Source: JBLHKE01 sp047619485 (GTDB taxonomy: Bacteria; Verrucomicrobiota; Verrucomicrobiia; Verrucomicrobiales; DEV007). Taken from it: a DNA stretch of 22,724 bases. A program made the position numbers and the translations under genes. Positions 1 through 6,547 of the stretch are shown here, one piece after another. The notes under the pieces were generated by a model. The model was given only the letters and a program-made list of their open reading frames with translations, searched no databases and was not told the DNA's origin. The stretch is from contig JBLHKE010000031.1 in assembly GCA_047619485.1 (NCBI GenBank), positions 1-22,724 on the forward strand, written 5' to 3'. The stretch's first letter is position 1. Each line of letters begins with the position of its first letter.

Positions 1-900
1 CGGATTACCATGTTTGATCAGCAGTGCCGCACTTTCCAAATTACCTCGCTCGATCGCCCCATGTAAAAACGATTCATGGTTGCAAGCACCCTTGGTGTTC
101 TGGTGATAGCGAACAAGCTCGGGGACCGTTGCGATGGCCGTCCGGAGTTCATCGATATCACTGTCGAGGAAATGGACTGAAATATCGACTTCCTTCAGTT
201 TCTTCGAAATCTCCGCGCGTTCGCTCCGAACAAGCAGCTTCCGAATCTCGCCAGCCATCACTGTTGGTTGAATCCAACCATGCCGGGCGACCACCTTGCC
301 ATCCCGGTCGATTAGCATGCCTGTATTCGGTTCTGCACCGAAGTATTTCCAGGCGCCGTTTTCCATCGAATCAGCGATCATGTGTGCTTTGATCTGCTGC
401 CTCGCACGATAGTTGCGAGCACGCGTTAGCCACGCCTCGAGGGTCGTGGGGTCATCGACCAAGATGTCTTCTGCGATGTTGCGATCTGTGATCCACTCTT
501 TATCACCTCCCTCACTGTAGGGCGAGGGGCTGCCGACGGGGTGGGCTTCGGTGGTGTAGATAACCACGACTTCGAGCTTATTCGCAAACTGTTCGTGGAT
601 GCGATCGATGTGCGGGCAGGTGAGCGAGCTGTGAACCAGCAGTAGCGGCCTCTCGGCCCAGAGGGATTTGAGCTGGATCTGACCGCCGTTGAGATCGAAT
701 GCGGTGAGCTCGAAGTGCGGCGGAAGCGGCTTCTTCCTCATCGGGCTATTGTCGTCTTCTTGGAAGAAGGAATCGATGAATTCGCTGGAGGTTGGCTCGC
801 CGCCCCAGGCACGGAAAAGGGAAATCTCCTTAGGCCGCCCTACCTCGCCCGGACCAGCGGAGCTCACAACCGCTAGCCAGAGGGTGATGCGCCGTTCCAT
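1..900 (-). CDS. Deiodinase-like thioredoxin-fold protein with ankyrin repeats (3' end outside window)
   Basis: The open frame runs from ATG at 900 to the left edge without a stop, giving 300 residues of a longer protein. An in-frame TAG lies 9 bases upstream, so this start is the earliest possible, and AGGA precedes it. Residues 60-225 look like the iodothyronine-deiodinase branch of the thioredoxin superfamily: the SSLTCPHID stretch has Cys95 where animal deiodinases carry selenocysteine, and VVVIYTTEAHPVGSP (111-125) matches the family's Y-x-x-EAHP motif. From about residue 270, NHESFLHGAIERGNLESAAL reads as the start of ankyrin repeats, which continue out of the window. The N-terminus (RRITLWLAVVSSAG) is at most a weak signal peptide. 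Bacterial members probably act as thiol redox proteins rather than in hormone metabolism; that is inference. The family call is fairly sure, the substrate unknown. It is divergent from the TPR gene. Confidence 0.75.
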   Translation of the reverse strand, partial: MERRITLWLAVVSSAGPGEVGRPKEISLFRAWGGEPTSSEFIDSFFQEDDNSPMRKKPLPPHFELTAFDLNGGQIQLKSLWAERPLLLVHSSLTCPHIDRIHEQFANKLEVVVIYTTEAHPVGSPSPYSEGGDKEWITDRNIAEDILVDDPTTLEAWLTRARNYRARQQIKAHMIADSMENGAWKYFGAEPNTGMLIDRDGKVVARHGWIQPTVMAGEIRKLLVRSERAEISKKLKEVDISVHFLDSDIDELRTAIATVPELVRYHQNTKGACNHESFLHGAIERGNLESAALLIKHGNP

Positions 901-980
901 GTTGAAATCCTAGCAATTTTCGATCGAAAAAACAGGAGATTTCGATTTTCAATTCACGGGTAGGCCGTAGGTTCGCGGCC

Positions 981-1655
981 ATGTCTGAAAAAAGTGAAGA
1001 ACTCTACGATAAGGCCCTCGACCTGATCCAGGAGGGCAAAGTGCAGGAAGGCATCGCCGCGATTGAGGAATCGCTGATGGAAGATGCCGAAGATGGCATG
1101 ACGTGGAGGTTGTATGGGGTCGCCCTGACGGCGGTTGGCCGCGGCGACGATGCCGCAGGGGCGATGGAGAAGGCGGAGAAATTTGGGCTGCCGGACGTGG
1201 AAGGATTTTTGATGAGAGCTGCGGAAGCACAGGTCGCGGGAAACATGGACGCGGCGATCTCGCGCTACGAGGATGCGCTGGAGTTGGACGAGAAACGCTT
1301 CGAGATCTGGGCCGGCTATTCGGTCGCGCTGCTGCAGGCGGGATACAAGGATGATGCACTGGAGGCATCAGAAAAAGCTGTCGCCCTCGGCGCCGAACAT
1401 CCGCAGTCGTGGTATGCCCGTGGCCGCGTGTTGCGCTTGACCGGAGACATGGCGGCCGCTCTGCCGGCCTATGACAAGGCAGTGGAGCTCGACCCGAAGG
1501 GTCCCGTCGCCTGGCATGAACGCGGCATGGTGCAGGTGGAGTTGGGCGATGCGACGGCGGCGGTCGAGTCTTTCGAGCGCGTGCTAGAACTGCAACCCGG
1601 GGACGCGGCTGCGGAGCAGGGGCTGGCGATCGCAAGGGAGCGGCTGAAGGGGTAG
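981..1655 (+). CDS. Tetratricopeptide repeat (TPR) protein
   Basis: This 224-residue protein consists almost entirely of about six TPR units of 34 residues, with the usual small/aromatic pattern, for example AISRYEDALELDEKRFEIW, SWYARGRVLRLTGDMAAAL and AWHERGMVQVELGDATAAV. There is no signal peptide or membrane segment, so it is probably a cytoplasmic protein-interaction scaffold; the partner cannot be named. The start ATG at 981 has no convincing Shine-Dalgarno site. The stop lies only 6 bases from the stop of priA on the other strand, so the two genes converge without room for a separate terminator. The antisense frame over this gene is a shadow: the TPR periodicity shows which strand codes. 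Confidence 0.88.
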   Translation: MSEKSEELYDKALDLIQEGKVQEGIAAIEESLMEDAEDGMTWRLYGVALTAVGRGDDAAGAMEKAEKFGLPDVEGFLMRAAEAQVAGNMDAAISRYEDALELDEKRFEIWAGYSVALLQAGYKDDALEASEKAVALGAEHPQSWYARGRVLRLTGDMAAALPAYDKAVELDPKGPVAWHERGMVQVELGDATAAVESFERVLELQPGDAAAEQGLAIARERLKG

Positions 1656-1661
1656 TTCTCG

Positions 1662-3905
1662 CTAACCAAGATGGATCGGATCGACGTCGATGGTGAGGAT
1701 CACGTCTTCGGGCATGGTGGTCTCGGCGCGGATCTTGTTCAGGTGGGTGGTCATCAGTTTGGTAGTCGGCGCGCGCATCATTAACTGGAAACGGAACTGA
1801 CCGGCAGCGCGCGCTAGCGGTGAGGCGATTGGCTCGCCCATATGGATGCCTTGCGGGAGATTTTTTTGTAGCCGTTTGTAGAGGGTCTCGAGGCTGAACT
1901 CGGCGCGGCGCTCGTGGGTCGATCGGCAGGTCAGCAGGACGACGTGGGTGAACGGCGGGAAACCGAAGCCTTTGCGGAAATCCAATTCTTGGTCGACGAA
2001 CCCCTCGTAGTCATGGTGGCGGGCGAACTGGATCGACGGGCTGTGTGGGGTGGCCGTCTGCACGATGACCTCGCCTTTCAGCTCGCCTCGTCCCGCGCGT
2101 CCAGCGACCTGTGTCAGCAAGCTGAAGGTGCGCTCGCCAGCGCGGAAGTCGGGCGTGTACAAACCCATGTCGGCGTTGAGGATCCCGACCAAGGTGACGC
2201 TCGGGAAATGCAGCCCTTTCGCAATCATCTGGGTGCCGATGAGCATGTCGAGCTTGTGCGCTTTGAAGTCGTTGAGCGTGTCGCGCAGCTTGTTCTTGCG
2301 TGCCATCGTGTCGGCATCAACCCGCGCTATCTTGGCATTGGTGAACACTTTGTGGAGGATCTCCTCTACCTTCTCGGTGCCGAATCCAGCGAAGCGTATC
2401 GCCGGGTCGGCGCACTCCGGGCACTTGCGCGGCGCAATCTGCTGGAACCCGCAGATGTGGCACATCAGACGCTCGTGCTTGCGGTGGAAAGTGAGCGAGA
2501 CGCTGCAGTGCTTGCACTCGCAGGCGTGGCCGCAGGCCGGGCACATCAGCGAGGTGGCGAATCCGCGGCGGTTGAGGAACAGGATGACCTGCTCGCCGTC
2601 TTCGAGCCGTTGGTCGACCGCCTTGCGCAGGCGTTCCGACAGGATCGACGGTGCCTTGTTCGGTCCGAAACCACTCTCGCGGCGCATGTCGACGATGCGG
2701 ATCAGTGGCATCGTCTGGTTGTCGACGCGCTTCGTCAATGAGACGAGCTGGTACTTGCCGACGGTCGTGTTGTGCCATGATTCAATGCCCGGAGTTGCGC
2801 TGCCGAGCAACACCGCGCAGGGCTCCATCTTTCCACGCACCACGGCGACGTCGCGCGCGTTGTAGCGCGGCGGACTGTCCTGCTTGTAGCTGCCCTCGTG
2901 TTCCTCGTCGACGACGATCAACCCGAGTTTCTCGAGCGGCGCAAAAATCGCACTGCGCGCGCCGACGACGATCCGCGCACGGCGCTGGTGGATCTTCTGC
3001 CACTCGTCAAAACGCTCGCCCTGCGACAGGTTGCTGTGCAACACCGCGACCTGTCCCTGGATGTCTGCGAAACGGCTCTTGACCCGATCGACGGTCTGCG
3101 GCGTCAGCGAAATTTCAGGCACGAGGACGATCGCGCTCATGCCGCGGTCTAACACCCGTTGCACCGCCTGCAGGTAGATCTCCGTCTTACCGCTGCCGGT
3201 GACGCCGTGAATCAGGATCGGCTTCGACTTTTCCGGTTCCTCCACCGCCTTCAAGACGACCTCCATCGCCGCGCTTTGTTCGTCTGTTAGGGTAAGCGCC
3301 TTGGTGGCGATAAATTCGTCCTCCTGATGCGGGTCGCGCTCGATCTGGAGATCCTCGATCGTTAGCCAACCCTTCTCGATCAGTCCGCCGACTGGGCTTT
3401 TCGGCGCTGTTGAAGAACCGATTTCCGAGAGCAGCACCTGGCCATCCTCGTGCTCCATTAGGTCGCGTAAGATGGATGCCTGACGTGGGGCCTTGCGAGC
3501 GAGTTCGTCGATGTCCTTCTTCTTTGGTCGGCGCTTGAACTTAACAACCTTTTGGGTCTTCGCCGAGTGCACGTCAGTGCGCACCGCCTCGGGCAATAGC
3601 GCCCGCATCACCGACTCCATCGGCGTGCAGTAATACTTTGAGATCCAGCGTCCTAGATCGAGCAGTTTCGGCGTCAGCGCCGGGATGTCGTCTATCACGC
3701 TATCGAGATCGCGCAGCCGCATCTGTAGGGCGGCGTCCTCGGAGTGTTCGACGATCTCGGCGACGGTGCCGGTCGATTTCCGTTGTCGCAGCGAGATGCG
3801 CACGCGCGCGCCCACCACGACGCGCTCGATGAGGGCATCTGGGATGGAATAGTCGAACTCGCGCGAAGACGAGCCATCGACAAGCACTCTGGCGGCGCGG
3901 ATCAT
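1662..3905 (-). CDS. priA: Primosomal protein N' (replication restart helicase PriA)
   Basis: PriA is a 3'-5' superfamily 2 DNA helicase that recognises stalled or repaired forks and reloads the replicative helicase. The 747-residue length is typical. The N-terminal DNA-binding region (1-110) is followed by the helicase core with Walker A GVTGSGKT (234-241), DEEH box (333-336) and GSATP (368-372). The helicase lobe is interrupted by the family's two-zinc cysteine cluster: Cys455, 458, 464, 467, 482, 485, 495 and 498 are all present. The C-terminal conserved QVAGRAGRG motif also fits. All key residues are intact. The ATG at 3905 is preceded by no clear Shine-Dalgarno site. It is convergent with the TPR gene and not in an operon with other replication genes. 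Confidence 0.97.
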   Translation of the reverse strand: MIRAARVLVDGSSSREFDYSIPDALIERVVVGARVRISLRQRKSTGTVAEIVEHSEDAALQMRLRDLDSVIDDIPALTPKLLDLGRWISKYYCTPMESVMRALLPEAVRTDVHSAKTQKVVKFKRRPKKKDIDELARKAPRQASILRDLMEHEDGQVLLSEIGSSTAPKSPVGGLIEKGWLTIEDLQIERDPHQEDEFIATKALTLTDEQSAAMEVVLKAVEEPEKSKPILIHGVTGSGKTEIYLQAVQRVLDRGMSAIVLVPEISLTPQTVDRVKSRFADIQGQVAVLHSNLSQGERFDEWQKIHQRRARIVVGARSAIFAPLEKLGLIVVDEEHEGSYKQDSPPRYNARDVAVVRGKMEPCAVLLGSATPGIESWHNTTVGKYQLVSLTKRVDNQTMPLIRIVDMRRESGFGPNKAPSILSERLRKAVDQRLEDGEQVILFLNRRGFATSLMCPACGHACECKHCSVSLTFHRKHERLMCHICGFQQIAPRKCPECADPAIRFAGFGTEKVEEILHKVFTNAKIARVDADTMARKNKLRDTLNDFKAHKLDMLIGTQMIAKGLHFPSVTLVGILNADMGLYTPDFRAGERTFSLLTQVAGRAGRGELKGEVIVQTATPHSPSIQFARHHDYEGFVDQELDFRKGFGFPPFTHVVLLTCRSTHERRAEFSLETLYKRLQKNLPQGIHMGEPIASPLARAAGQFRFQLMMRAPTTKLMTTHLNKIRAETTMPEDVILTIDVDPIHLG

Positions 3906-4112
3906 GGGCGCACAGCATCTGCAAGGGAGGCGCTGCCGTCAAGCAGCAGGGGAAGACTTGGGCGTTGAAAGTTTAGCGTTGGAAGTTGAACGTTTTTCCT
4001 AGACCGGGAGGATTGTGGGTAGCGGATTGTTTTGACCGCAGATTTGCGCAGATTTTTTCTTGGGTTGAGGGAGGGCGAGACTGACGAAAGACTCGTGAGC
4101 CACAGGCGATGG
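3906..4112. other. Gene-free stretch upstream of priA with short tandem repeats
   Basis: No credible coding frame is seen. It should hold the priA promoter, which I could not pinpoint. Two short repeats are visible. The first is a 14-base unit at 3962-3975 and 3976-3989 (GCGTTGAAAGTTTA, then GCGTTGGAAGTTGA) with a partial third copy. The second is CGCAGATTT at 4037-4045 and 4047-4055, a 10-base period. Confidence 0.5.
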
Positions 4113-4189
4113 CGTAACTTTGATTTGCAATCGGAGCCCAATGCCTAAGCCGCTCAGCACGACTGCTTCGATTGCAAATCGAAGTTACG
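4113..4189. repeat. Inverted pair of 21-bp REP-like units
   Basis: Arms at 4113-4133 and 4169-4189 are reverse complements with one mismatch in 21 (CGTAACTTTGATTTGCAATCG in the left arm), separated by 35 bases. The right arm can also fold on itself (CTTCGAT / ATCGAAG, 4166-4172 with 4178-4184). Two oppositely oriented palindromic units in an intergenic gap resemble a BIME (paired REP) arrangement. It lies beyond the terminator of the beta-barrel gene and does not code. It has no GTAG head, so its relation to the RAYT in this window is not established. Confidence 0.55.
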
Positions 4190-4235
4190 GTCGATCGGAG
4201 CTGGAGCTCGACCTAAGGTCCCTGCTCCTTGGACA

Positions 4236-4270
4236 CAAAAAAGCCCCCCGGCCTTGCGACCGGGGGGCTT
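4236..4270 (-). terminator. Rho-independent terminator of the beta-barrel protein gene
   Basis: A perfect 11-bp stem (AAGCCCCCCGG at 4241-4251, CCGGGGGGCTT at 4260-4270) encloses an 8-base loop. Read on the minus strand, the stem ends in a run of six T (4241 leftwards). It lies 66 bases past the stop codon at 4336 and has the correct polarity for that gene. Confidence 0.93.
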
Positions 4271-4335
4271 CTGAAAACTCGGGTCGTCCTCGGTTGAAAG
4301 GACTTCCTTAAAGTTGTTGGATGCTCGGTTCAGCC

Positions 4336-5088
4336 TTAGAAGCTGACGCTGAGCGAAACGCCGCCGTAGACTTCGTCGTCTTGGCCGCTCTCATCGATCT
4401 CCCAGGTGGCAGCGATGTATGGCTTGAGCGTGGTGCGGTCACCCAACGCGATCGGCAGCGAGAGGCTCGCGCCAACTGCGTTGAACCCGTCGACACCATA
4501 GTAGTCGCGAGCGTAGCCGACTGAAGTGCCAGCGACGAGGGCGACACTGTCGCTGATTTCGATGGCCTTCTCTGCACCGAGCTCGATGTAGGAACCTTCT
4601 TCTTCGAGGTCGTAGTAGTAACCGAGACCGAGGTCGAGACCCATGAAGTTGGTGCCGATGCTGGCGCCAAGCTCAAGGGAATCATCGATGCCGAGTCCGC
4701 CACCGTCGAAGCCTTGTGGGTAGTAATACCAGATGGCACCGACACCGATTTCGAACGCGCCGAGGTCGTAGCTGAGGCCAGCAAGCAAGTTGAGTTCGTC
4801 GTAGGAGTCCTCTGCGAGGGTTCCATACCAGCTACCGAGGTTCAGGCTGAGGCCTTCGGTGAGTGGGACGCCGAGATCGACGCCTGCCCAGACGAGATTT
4901 TCACCATAATTGAATCCACGGAAGATATAGTGAGTGTCGTAACCGAGGCTGACTTCAGCACCAATGCTTGAAGGCACTGGGGCTGGGGTGACAGGAGCCA
5001 CAGGTGTGCCGGCTTTGACCGGAGCGGCTGCTAAGAAGGCAGCGCCTCCCATGATTCCTAGTGTTGTTACAAATGTATTGTTCTTCAT
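4336..5088 (-). CDS. Putative outer-membrane beta-barrel protein (porin-like)
   Basis: The 250-residue protein starts with a signal peptide (MKNNTFVTTLGIMGGAAFLAAAPVKA, cleavage near residue 26) and a short Pro/Thr-rich linker. The rest is alternating aromatic/glycine-rich beta strands such as EVSLGYDTHYIFRGFNYGE, LSLNLGSWYG and LGLGYYYDLE. It ends in Phe (VSLSVSF), the usual outer-membrane insertion signal. The opening Y-D-x-x-Y-I-F-R-G-F pattern is like TorF-type putative porins, but I cannot fix substrate or subfamily. It is very acidic and tyrosine-rich. It is monocistronic: a strong promoter lies upstream and a strong terminator downstream. GAAGAGA about 6 bases before ATG serves as ribosome-binding site. 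Confidence 0.85.
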   Translation of the reverse strand: MKNNTFVTTLGIMGGAAFLAAAPVKAGTPVAPVTPAPVPSSIGAEVSLGYDTHYIFRGFNYGENLVWAGVDLGVPLTEGLSLNLGSWYGTLAEDSYDELNLLAGLSYDLGAFEIGVGAIWYYYPQGFDGGGLGIDDSLELGASIGTNFMGLDLGLGYYYDLEEEGSYIELGAEKAIEISDSVALVAGTSVGYARDYYGVDGFNAVGASLSLPIALGDRTTLKPYIAATWEIDESGQDDEVYGGVSLSVSF

Positions 5089-5133
5089 AGATTTCTCTTC
5101 AGGTATATTTTTTCTGGTTGTTAAGAAAGGTTA

Positions 5134-5161
5134 GTTTTAAAAAGAATCGAACTAATGTCAA
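5134..5161 (-). promoter_or_regulatory. Sigma-70-type promoter of the beta-barrel protein gene
   Basis: On the minus strand a perfect -35 TTGACA (5161-5156) is followed after 16 bases by TAAAAC (5139-5134). Shifting by one gives AAAACT with 17-base spacing. The start site would fall near 5127, leaving a leader of about 40 bases. The surroundings are AT-rich, unlike the flanking genes. Confidence 0.7.
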
Positions 5162-5420
5162 TCCTTAATTCCACATTAATGGATAAAAACCATACCCCTC
5201 AAACTGAGGTCGTAGATTTTCGCAAAAATGGGAATAGCTCAGGCCGTTCGCACCTCATTTGTGGATGATGAAAACCCGTTGGATTAAGTCGTTCAACCTT
5301 AATTTTTTCCGACTGGAAGGCGCACTATTAGCCACCCAATCTTTAGACGCAGAGCGACAAAAGTAGAGGGAATAAAATTTCTAGAACGGCGCTGAGATAC
5401 CGTTGTAGATTTGAGAACTA
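5162..5420. other. AT-rich gene-free stretch
   Basis: No open frame with coding character is present. The stretch contains a small hairpin (CCTCA/TGAGG with a 3-base loop, near 5198-5210). It separates the upstream side of the beta-barrel promoter from the 3' end of the zinc-ribbon gene. I see no further recognisable element. Confidence 0.4.
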
Positions 5421-5440
5421 CCAGAAAGAGCGTTTTCTGG
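5421..5440 (-). terminator. Possible weak terminator hairpin after the zinc-ribbon gene
   Basis: CCAGAAA (5421-5427) pairs perfectly with TTTCTGG (5434-5440) around a 6-base loop, 22 bases past the stop of the minus-strand gene ending at 5463. There is no strong T-run, so termination function is uncertain. Confidence 0.35.
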
Positions 5441-5462
5441 CCTCGGCAATTAGCGCGGAGGG

Positions 5463-5699
5463 CTATTCGAAATCAGAGGTCATCACCGACTGTGGCAGGC
5501 GCTGACCGAGAACTCGAGCCTGAGCAACGATGGATCCGAGATCGTTGTCAAAACGATAAGAATGACAGTTCGGACAAATTGCGACCTTGGCCGCAACGAT
5601 CGACTCGCAGCCGACGCAGATCTTATACTTAACTGGGTTGCGCACAATTTTATCGGCACGCCTTGCCCGTTCCATTAGTGATTCTGTCTCGTGAGTCAT
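5463..5699 (-). CDS. Small zinc-ribbon protein, unknown function
   Basis: With the ATG at 5699 this is a 78-residue protein (MTHETESLMERARRADKIV...). It has a charged N-terminal helix and then a four-cysteine zinc ribbon, CVGCESIVAAKVAICPNC, two CxxC knuckles 13 residues apart, followed by HSYRFDND. The frame is open further upstream to a TTG at 5786, giving 107 residues. That extension has no ribosome-binding site and a less protein-like composition, so I prefer the ATG. No signal peptide is seen; cytoplasmic. The pattern looks like a lineage-specific conserved small protein, but I cannot name a function. It is divergent from the secreted-protein gene at 5849. Confidence 0.7.
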   Translation of the reverse strand: MTHETESLMERARRADKIVRNPVKYKICVGCESIVAAKVAICPNCHSYRFDNDLGSIVAQARVLGQRLPQSVMTSDFE

Positions 5700-5848
5700 G
5701 TGTTCCAGGTGTCTCTTAGCGAAGACATCTGAAGATACACCCAGAGGAGGATTGCGCAACCGGTTCGCAACATTTTTGAGCCTCAATTTTGAGAAAACAA
5801 AAAAGCCTCAAGCTTGCATTATAAGGGGCTTATCCGAGAGTCGTAGCG

Positions 5849-6355
5849 ATGAATATTCGACTCTCTTCCCCAATCGTAGTGACGATCGCTATCGCGATCT
5901 TCCTCGGCCTCGGCCACCAGTCTTTGATCGCGCAGGCGGACAGAGCGAAACCCGCCGGGGCGTCGAGCGCGTTGGGTGAAGACGTGATGTATGCGCGGCT
6001 CAACCAGTTCTTTAACCTCGTCAGCGAGAGCAAGGTGAAGGATGCCTACCAAGCGCTGACAAAAGGTTCAAAGTCGATCAGCGACATCAAGCCGCTCGTG
6101 TCGCAGACAGAGAACGTGATCAAGGGCAACGGGCAGATCATCGACGCTGAATTGCTGCGCACCGAGCGCGTTGGCAAGCGCTTGCTGCGGATCTCTTACC
6201 TGACACACGGCGAGATCTATCCGATGCAGTGGAACTTCTACTGCTACCGCTCGAGCGCTGGCTGGCAGGTCTTGGACATCACTGTGAACAACGATCTCTA
6301 CGCGATCTTCGACGAGGAGGAACAGTCGAAGGCGAAGAAGCGGGAGAAAAAGTAG
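5849..6355 (+). CDS. Secreted hypothetical protein
   Basis: A 168-residue protein with an N-terminal hydrophobic signal (residues 8-28, cleavage probably after SLIAQA). The mature part has a helical stretch (LNQFFNLVSESKVKDAYQAL), then beta strands with YPMQWNFYCYRSSAGWQVLDITVN, and a Lys/Glu-rich tail (KAKKREKK). This order resembles small NTF2/cystatin-like periplasmic domains, where a helix packs on a curved sheet; that is only a fold guess. The start ATG at 5849 is chosen because it begins directly at the signal peptide. The next gene in the same direction is 190 bases away and probably separate. Function unknown. Confidence 0.8.
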   Translation: MNIRLSSPIVVTIAIAIFLGLGHQSLIAQADRAKPAGASSALGEDVMYARLNQFFNLVSESKVKDAYQALTKGSKSISDIKPLVSQTENVIKGNGQIIDAELLRTERVGKRLLRISYLTHGEIYPMQWNFYCYRSSAGWQVLDITVNNDLYAIFDEEEQSKAKKREKK

Positions 6356-6373
6356 CGCCGGGCGACAGCGCAC

Positions 6374-6413
6374 GCTAGCTGAACTCCACAGAGTTTGGAC
6401 GGACGTCCTGTGG
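6374..6413 (+). repeat. REP-like element (copy A)
   Basis: The stretch starting TAGCTGAACTC matches copy D at 10664-10697 (minus) in about 29 of 34 positions, including the shared AGAGTTTGGACG core. The head reads CTAG instead of GTAG. CCACAG (6386-6391) pairs with CTGTGG (6408-6413) to form a hairpin. It is intergenic, between two same-direction genes. Confidence 0.65.
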
Positions 6414-6547
6414 CGCAGTCTATCTCTAGGAAACGTTGCCAAATTCTAGCGCATTCGGCTACGGTTGGATTCCGTTGAATTGGTTTACCCGGCTCGATCG
6501 AAACTTTTCTCTAAGAAACTCGGGCTGCCCCCGTTGTATTCTTTGTT

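Noticed and set aside
24..392. Plus-strand frame of 122 residues at the left edge
   Set aside because: It is antisense to the deiodinase-like protein and has a random, basic composition.
949..1635. Long minus-strand frame over the TPR gene (228 residues)
   Set aside because: It is Pro/Arg/Ser-rich without domain character, while the plus strand shows regular TPR repeats. It is a GC-rich antisense shadow.
1914..2865. Two overlapping plus-strand frames of about 270 residues inside priA
   Set aside because: They are antisense to a fully motif-supported PriA helicase and carry no recognisable domain.
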